From Marisa cornuarietis (lineage: Eukaryota > Mollusca > Gastropoda > Architaenioglossa > Ampullariidae): 64,000 nucleotides of DNA. The stretch is taken from contig SMMW01000003.1 in NCBI GenBank assembly GCA_004794655.1, positions 2,728,001 to 2,792,000 of the forward strand, read 5' to 3'. A program made the translations under genes and the position numbers. Below are positions 57,874-64,000 of the stretch, piece after piece (position 1 is the stretch's first letter; every line of letters begins with the position of its first letter). The notes under the pieces are model-generated. The model saw only the letters and a program-made list of their open reading frames with translations, made no database searches and had not been told where the DNA came from.

Positions 57874-60800
57874 ATGAGTTCTCATCGAACTGGCCCGCAG
57901 AATGTTCCATTGAGACAAAAGGGGACAAAAACTGCAGCTTCTAAAGACAACCATTCTGTTACAAAAAGGTGCCTTATTTCAGATTTCTTGTCACCGACAT
58001 TACAGCAACTCGTTAAGAAAGTTGAACGAATCGTTTGTTGATATGATTGATGACTAAATTTGTTTAATGGTTTTCGCAGAATAAGTCAAATTACCATCAC
58101 ATAATGGCTGAAACTTTCATGATACATATTTGCTGGTTCTTTATGATCAAATGACTACAGATTCATGCTGCCAAGCGATGTCCAGTTTTGCATCTCTTTC
58201 TCACACACTCACACACACGGTGAAAATCAACATTGACATTTCAGTTTTATCAGCATTAAGCAATGTAGTGCTTTCACTTGTAAAAGAGACTACAAGATAT
58301 TATTGTTGCAAATACATATAGGTAAGGGAAGAGTAGATAAACAGATGAAATATATAATTTTTTATAAATAATATAGGCCTAATTATAATACATTCAGAAA
58401 ATTCATTAAGAGTCTTGGTTGGTAAAAAGCAGCAGAGATAGAAATTGAGGGTGAATGGAGGAACATAAAACGAGCATTACTTGGAATTGAAGAATGTATT
58501 CTAAAGGTAGCATTAAAATAGTATTAAATCAATGTGGATAAATAAGACATGTTTTAATATATATATATATATATTTATTTCAAGTACAGCAGAATACTGT
58601 TAAGATATATATATATATATATAAGGTCTAATGCTAGTACTGATAAAAATGACAAGTCTTTCTTGAGTTATCGGTAACAAGAAACTGTTAGTATGTTTTT
58701 TTGAGATTTTAATTTTCCTAGTTTAGTGAGATGGTGTTTGTTCAGGATAGAATACATGAAAAAATCTGCTAGAAACATTTCTAGATAATTGGGTCTTAGT
58801 GAGTGAAGATAAACTCACACCAGATGACAACAGATCCAGCTGTTTAAATTGATCAGGATGTACAGTAATCCCTCACTACTTCGCGGTTAGTTTATCGCGG
58901 ATTCGCTGTTTTGTGGGTTTTCAAAAAATATTATTGTAAAATATTTATCGCGGTATTCTCACTGTTTCGCGGGGTTTTGCGGTACTCCATCTAAAGTATT
59001 TTTGCATATACGTAGTACGTGTTGTACAGTAATGTATCCCAGTCACTGATTGACTCAGTAACCGTCGCATCTTGTTTTCTTTCGCTGTGCGCAGCTACCC
59101 TTTCAGCTTTTCCATTTCACGTTAGCATCTTTCAGCTTTTCCATTTCACGTTAGCATCTGAGTGTCGCATGTGCGTAGTTTTCATCTGTGGTCTTGTGTA
59201 CGTTATTTGTGAAATTTTCGTTGGAGACTGAATTTATTCAAGCCCTGTGATGCCACCCAAATGTTCATAACTTGCACGAAGAGATCTGTTACGCCTATGC
59301 CTTAAGTAGAAGTAGTAGAAGCTATGTCCGATGCCGAAGATACTGCACCACCTGATGAAGTGGTGCCTTTAGAAGAGCAGCACTATAATGCTTTTCTTGG
59401 CATTCCTCTCATCTTTATCGCCATTGTCATCAGCATTGTTCAGCTAATTAATCATTATCATTCTAGCTGTATGGCATGTCTTCAATAGTGACTACCCATA
59501 TCAAATTTTAAAAATTACATATCTAGGTTTAAGAGTTTAAAACGTTTTTATGAACGTTTAAATAGAAGTTTTTAAAAGGTACATGTACAGTATGGTAAAG
59601 GGTTATGTATAAGAGTGTGGGGAGGGTTTATAAAGACTTAAATAATGTATAACTACTAAAAACAGTAGAGTGTCCTATTTCGCAGAAATTCACTTAAGAA
59701 TGAGACATGTACAACATATGAAGGACGGAAAGATGAAGCACAGTACTGATGAATAATAAAAGACAAATATAGAAAACGCAAGGAGGAATCAAGTAACAAG
59801 AACTAAGTGTCATGATTTAGCAGAGGAAGACAAGTAGGAAAGAAGCAAAAAGTAGAGAAGGGGGTGGGGGTTGAAAAAGGAGTAGGATTGTGTGGATTGT
59901 TAGGAGTATTGCTCAAAGAAGAGGTGTGTTTTCAGTGCTTATTTAAAAGATTCAATGGTGGATAGGTGGTGAAGGTCACAGGTCATTTTGCCCCAAGACC
60001 AATTTTCCCCAGTTATATCGCCCCACAGCCAGAGTCAAATCGTCCCAGCTATGTCCATTTCATCCCAGGTAAGACCATTTCGTCCCAACACCGAAGAGTC
60101 CAATTGTCCTAGCCCCAAAAGATGCGTATAAAAATAGTAATAATAGCCAGAAAAGTAAAAATACGTTCACAAATAAATTAATTTAAGAGATGGTTTAAAG
60201 AGAAAAATCCCATTTATTTGCCATTGTAAGATACATACTCGGCATGCTTATTGCCAAGTGGCCACTTTTCTTTAGTAAAATGGTGGCTAAAGTTATTCAC
60301 ATGGTTCTAAAATAGGCAGCTGAGCTTGCATATCTATATTGTTTAAATAAAGTATGGTTCTTTTGGTAATATTTGGCTTTGACAGCTACTTGTGTCATTG
60401 TTGATCAGTTTGTCTTTTGGGCCTGGGACAAAATGAACATAACTGGGACAATTTAATTCAGGGTGTGGGGCGAAATGGTTTGGGGGCAAAATGATTGGCC
60501 GCTGGTGGCGGATATTAAACGAGAGAGTTCCATTGTTTTGCTGCACAGTAGTTAAAAATCCTGTGACCGTATGTTATTGTTTTGATGACAGGAATAGTTG
60601 TGATGGACACTGAGGACAAATGGGGACAGAATAAATGAGTATTGCTAGCAGGAATGGAGAAATATATTCCAAAGATGAAAATAGGGGACAAAAAGAAAAG
60701 TATTAAACCAATTTGAATGAATTAGACATGCTTTAAGTTTAAAGTGAAATCATGTGAAATAGAAATCTATGCTATATGAGAAATACTTGCACACTAAATC

Positions 60801-62564
60801 TAGTCAAGACTATGCAAGGTATGTGAATATAAGAAATAACTGTACTTAAGTGATTAGGCAGTACAAGGAAATACAAAGTCAAAGATATTTTGAAAGATGA
60901 AATAAAAATAGATGGGTAAGTGTTCTAAAGAAAGGTGTTTTTATATTTGATAAGGATATGTAAAATGCAGAAACACTAAATGAGTTCTTTTCTAGTGTAT
61001 TTACTCAGACATTATTAATGGCACTAATGATATTAATGAGCACACATTTTTCAGTAAATGGTTGTAAGTAAATGATTAAGATTTTACTTAGCATTATCAT
61101 GCAAATTCATTTTCCCACAAAGAGTTGTTCCATTATAGAACATGCTCCCTTGTCATATAAAATGTTCACAAAACACTAACAGTTTTAAGAGCCATCGGGA
61201 TAGTTTTCAAAAATTTGTTAATCAATTCTCTAAATCTGATGATTGAATGAAAGTCTTCTGGCATTCAAGTTACAATGAAAACATAAGAGGAGGGGATGTT
61301 AAACAGGCCATGAAAAGACTTAGGCTCAGAATAGCCAGTCCCTACTCGCACTACTATTAACAATGCCACAGTCATGAAAATATCACAGATAATTATTTGT
61401 TATATAATTTTTCTTTACTTGTTTCAGATTACAGCAAGAACTTCGCAGTTTAATGGTTAGTATTGCTGTTAGTGCTTAAATATACAATGCTCTTTGTAAA
61501 TGTTTTTTGTTATTAAAACCAGTTTTATAGCTATTTGCTATCATTACCTGAAAGAAATCCAGGTCAAAACTACCTGGGTTTTGATGGTACCTGCTTGGCT
61601 TAAAATACTTAGGATTTAGCTGAATACGGACTGTAAGTACGTCAGGGATCGTAGGTATGAAGAAAAAGTGGTTGTGCCAGGGCAATATGGTGACAAGGAC
61701 AGGCATTTTGTCTCCATGCTTCTAAAGCAGTATCCAGACCCCATATGTATACCCTTAGGGCCATAATTGCGAAATAGTGGCAAGTATGCTCGAAGGTAAT
61801 GAAACATAAAGCTATATCCATGGGATCTGGACAATGCTTCAAAAGTACAGCATCAAGATACTTGCCCAGAGCCAATGACTTAACCATACCTTATAACTAC
61901 AGGATTGTGTTGAAAGGATGCTATCTTCTCAGCTGTGCAGCAGTGATTTTATGTCATATCCTTGCCAGCTGTTAGCAAGGGGAAAGTGTTAAAGATCACT
62001 TTGTTTCATATTGGTTTACTAACCATGCTTTAATGATGATCCTTATAATCCTGAGGAGATGGCCATTAGAAAGGTTGAAAACGTGCAGACACATTCAGTT
62101 TACCAAACAGCTTTCTGTTCGTTGAGAAGCAATTGTCTGCACAGGATTGGTGGTCATAAGTGATTTGTGCATAGGATAATGGCAAGAAAAAATATTCCTG
62201 TGGCATTCAGCTTTGGTCATGTTCATTATAGTGGACACCCAGGAATTGACTGTTGGATTGCTGTGATGTTTATTATAGTGGACACCCAGGAACTGACAGT
62301 TGAATTGCTGTCCACATAATTCAGCAGAATCAAAGGCTTAAGATTTTCATAAGAAAGGAAAAGTTACCCTGTGAATGTTCTGGCACTTTTTAATTTTGTT
62401 TATACTTGTTTCATTCTTAAATGACAGCAATAAGAATACATGGTTTTACATTTCATGTTCCTTCACTGTCTTTGTAGCTGTCAGCAGATCCAGGTGTATC
62501 AGCTTTTCCAGATGGAGACAACTTGTTTAAGTGGATTGGCACAATTGAAGGAGGCAAAGGAACT
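57874..62564 (+). CDS. UBE2C: ubiquitin-conjugating enzyme E2 C, first three coding exons (partial)
   Basis: E2 that works with the anaphase-promoting complex to start ubiquitin chains on mitotic cyclins and securin. Exons 57874-57968 (MSSHRTGPQNVPLRQKGTKT..., a basic disordered N-terminal extension), 61428-61455 (LQQELRSLM) and 62478-62564 (LSADPGVSAFPDGDNLFKWI then GTIEGGKGT). Phases agree: AG+A gives the Arg before LQQEL. The sequence matches UBE2C through the start of the UBC fold. The exons with the catalytic Cys lie beyond the window; the acceptor at 63,866 (tctttgcag) is followed by sequence that does not continue the fold. Exon 1's donor (GTGCCT) is weak. Intron 1 carries Tigger, LINE and MITE insertions. 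Confidence 0.88.
58555..58624. repeat. (TA)n tracts
   Basis: Two TA runs about 40 bp apart in UBE2C intron 1. Confidence 0.9.
58861..59705 (+). mobile_element. Tigger-like DNA transposon, internally deleted
   Basis: The left end cagtaatccctcactacttc then gcggtt is the canonical Tigger-type terminus. An MPPKCS start followed by a stop lies at about 59,250, and a C-terminal-like MSDAEDTAPPDEVVPLEEQ near 59,325. The right end is degraded (tatttcgcagaaattcactt). Most of the transposase is missing. Confidence 0.65.
59760..60620 (-). mobile_element. LINE 3' relic split by a MITE
   Basis: Two pieces (59,760-59,972 and 60,504-60,620) align with the 3' UTR and end of the RT of the CR1/L2-like element at 7.92-8.21 kb, for example gaggtgtgttttcagtgc, gagagttccattgttttgct and cctgtgaccgtatgttat. 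They are interrupted by the MITE described separately. Confidence 0.8.
59973..60503. mobile_element. long-TIR MITE, copy 2
   Basis: About 530 bp; ends ggtcattttgccccaagacc and, inverted, aatcattttgcccccaaacc. The core matches copy 1 (tatttgccattgtaagat, aaatggtggctaaagtta, gcagctgagcttgcatatct). The target LINE sequence repeats across it (ggtggtga and ggtggcgg), giving an 8-bp imperfect target duplication. Confidence 0.85.
60625..61425. other. rest of UBE2C intron 1, nothing recognised
   Basis: AT-rich, no exon or element supported. Confidence 0.4.
62216..62315. repeat. two-copy tandem duplication
   Basis: tattatagtggacacccagg occurs twice, 48 bp apart, with similar flanks, in UBE2C intron 2. 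Confidence 0.85.
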
Positions 62565-62569
62565 GTAAG

Positions 62570-63330
62570 TCTTTAAAAATTGGGTTTCTTTTTTCTTGAA
62601 AGGTACATTTATTTTAGACGAGACATGCACTGTCTGATGCCTGTGGTATTTTTTTCCATTCAACAAATGTGATGCACACATCAGGAGTGGTAAGATTAGG
62701 AAACACGCACAGCTAATATATTGGAGCTTCAGAGGTATCCCTCTATCATGGATTATTACTATAAACCCAGTTTTTCTCGAGATCTTGATAATACAAGAAT
62801 TTTTATATGTCGATATAATTATCATTACTTTCATTGTAGAAATCTAAGGCATTCCATGACCATAGAATTATGTCCAGTTTTTGAATATATGTAAACATTT
62901 TGGAAATTAAAGAAATTATACAAGACTGTAAGTGATGGTGGAATAATGGTAATAATACACTGCCTTATAGCTTTCTGGGTCTTTGAGATATATGTACAAA
63001 CACTGACAAGATAATGCATTCTTGTTCTTGTCTCAGTTTGTAGATTTTCTTATGTTTAACACTTGAAGGACTAACGTTTTTTTTACTTTGGCTCTTTTTG
63101 GTTCAAAGTAATATGAAAATATTAAAAAAATTCATGTTGGTTACAGATGAACTAAACCATATCAGCATAATAAGATATTTCCCCTACACTTCCCCCCCAC
63201 TTTCCACAAGTGTGGACTTTATCCTCCAATCTCTTGTCTACAACCCTGCCTTCTGCGTCTTTCATTTTCTTCACTGCCACTTACTGCTCGATCGCAACCA
63301 CTAGCATACCTAGTGAACGCAAGAGAGTGA
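62570..63330. other. UBE2C intron 3, nothing recognised
   Basis: AT-rich, no exon supported. Confidence 0.4.
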
Positions 63331-63394
63331 TTGTGTGAATGGGAGTGGGTCTACTGTGCGTATATCTGTGTGTATGGGAGAGCTATTGTTGGTA

Positions 63395-63470
63395 AAATGT
63401 GGCCATTATCAAGTCAAGTTCCTCGTGCTATGTCACTTGGCAAATAAAAGGAATTATTATTATTATTACT
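63395..63470 (+). mobile_element. possible LINE/SINE 3' tail
   Basis: tgtcacttggcaaataaaag followed by an ATT microsatellite tail, as left by a retroposon 3' end. Family not identified. Confidence 0.35.
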
Positions 63471-63724
63471 GTGTTGATGCCACCTCTGTGAAAGCAGTCA
63501 TGTGTGTGCCAGAAATAGACAATTATACGTGTTGTTGCTGCCACTACCACTACTATTACCGCTGATACTACTATAACTACAAATCACAGCTGCGAGTCAA
63601 AAGACAGTCAAAGACGACTAGAAATGGATAGTTTGGTTGTGGTACTGAGCTGTAGTGACTGCATCTATGTTGGAGCCATTCACCTTCTCAACATGAGAAC
63701 TCTTTTGAACTTTTTGAGACCATT

Positions 63725-63842
63725 ATTATTATTTTGTCTGTGTGTTTATATTTTTTCTTTGTAAAGTGCTTTGATCTAGCCTTTAATGGTGGGGTTAAGT
63801 GCTATAGATATATATATAGAGATACTTTATTATTATTAATGC
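63725..63842 (+). mobile_element. LINE 3' tail fragment
   Basis: aagtgctttgatctagcctt then taatggtggggttaagtgct and a TTATTATTA tail, the same 3' end as at 54.15-54.24 kb. Confidence 0.6.
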
Positions 63843-64000
63843 ATTTGTTAACTGTTTTCTTTGCAGTCTTATGGATTATACGTCAAACTAAATGCAAATT
63901 GATGGTCAGACACTCCAAAGCACTGCTCATATATTCAGTTGACATAGTTAATCTTAAGATTTCAGACAGTGCCTCTTCAGTTGTAGTGATAATGTTTCAG

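Noticed and set aside
63866..63905. Fourth UBE2C exon
   Set aside because: The acceptor is good but the sequence reads SYGLYVKLNAN and stops, not the expected UBC-fold continuation; it may be a pseudo-exon.

Overview
The window is eukaryotic: genes are split by GT-AG introns, non-coding space is large, and it holds microsatellites, minisatellites, tRNA-headed SINEs, a CR1/L2-like LINE, hAT and pogo/Tigger-type DNA transposons, and no bacterial operon logic. The mix of elements and of genes (group III phospholipase A2, DUF4806 protein, ZMYM1-like hAT relic, cyclin E, UBE2C) fits a lophotrochozoan, most likely a mollusc; that assignment is inference. Gene models were built by eye from splice signals, reading phase and recalled family motifs.

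Layout. (1) 0.5-6.6 kb, minus strand: a complete five-exon group III secreted phospholipase A2 gene, whose intron 2 is filled by a 44-bp minisatellite, followed by a second paralogous PLA2 exon. (2) 7.2-11.5 kb: a SINE and a nearly full CR1/L2-like LINE, minus strand, with endonuclease and reverse transcriptase in two frames. (3) 12.4-52.3 kb: a large rearranged inverted-duplication complex. The outer arms (about 12.37-19.35 kb and 44.59-52.30 kb, roughly 7 kb each) carry two copies of a DUF4806-domain gene. Inside is a second inverted pair (about 18.85-24.56 kb and 28.48-34.15 kb) plus further direct and inverted fragments at 38.7-44.6 kb. All of this surrounds five copies of a cyclin E-like gene: A (+, 19.5-23.3 kb, broken), B (-, 33.4-30.0 kb, apparently intact, 352 aa), E (+, 39.9-42.0 kb, broken), C (+, 42.4-43.7 kb, broken, with a chimeric exon) and D (-, 44.5-43.9 kb, 5' exons only). 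(4) 50.3-64 kb: the intact, apparently parental DUF4806 gene (minus, seven exons, 431 aa), divergent from the first three coding exons of UBE2C (plus), which runs off the right edge. Their introns carry several MITEs, LINE tails and Tigger-like elements.

How it fits together. The likeliest history is that a block holding the 3' five exons of the DUF4806 gene and a neighbouring cyclin E-like gene was copied in inverted orientation, then broken, recombined and partly reduced to pseudogenes. The right arm keeps DUF4806 exons 1-2 and an open frame; the left arm lacks them and has a frameshift. Among the cyclin copies only B keeps every exon in phase. B also differs from canonical cyclin E in its MRAIL-equivalent patch and lacks an obvious C-terminal LTPPxS-type degron. 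The cyclin E-like cluster inside nested inverted repeats is the most interesting system in the window.
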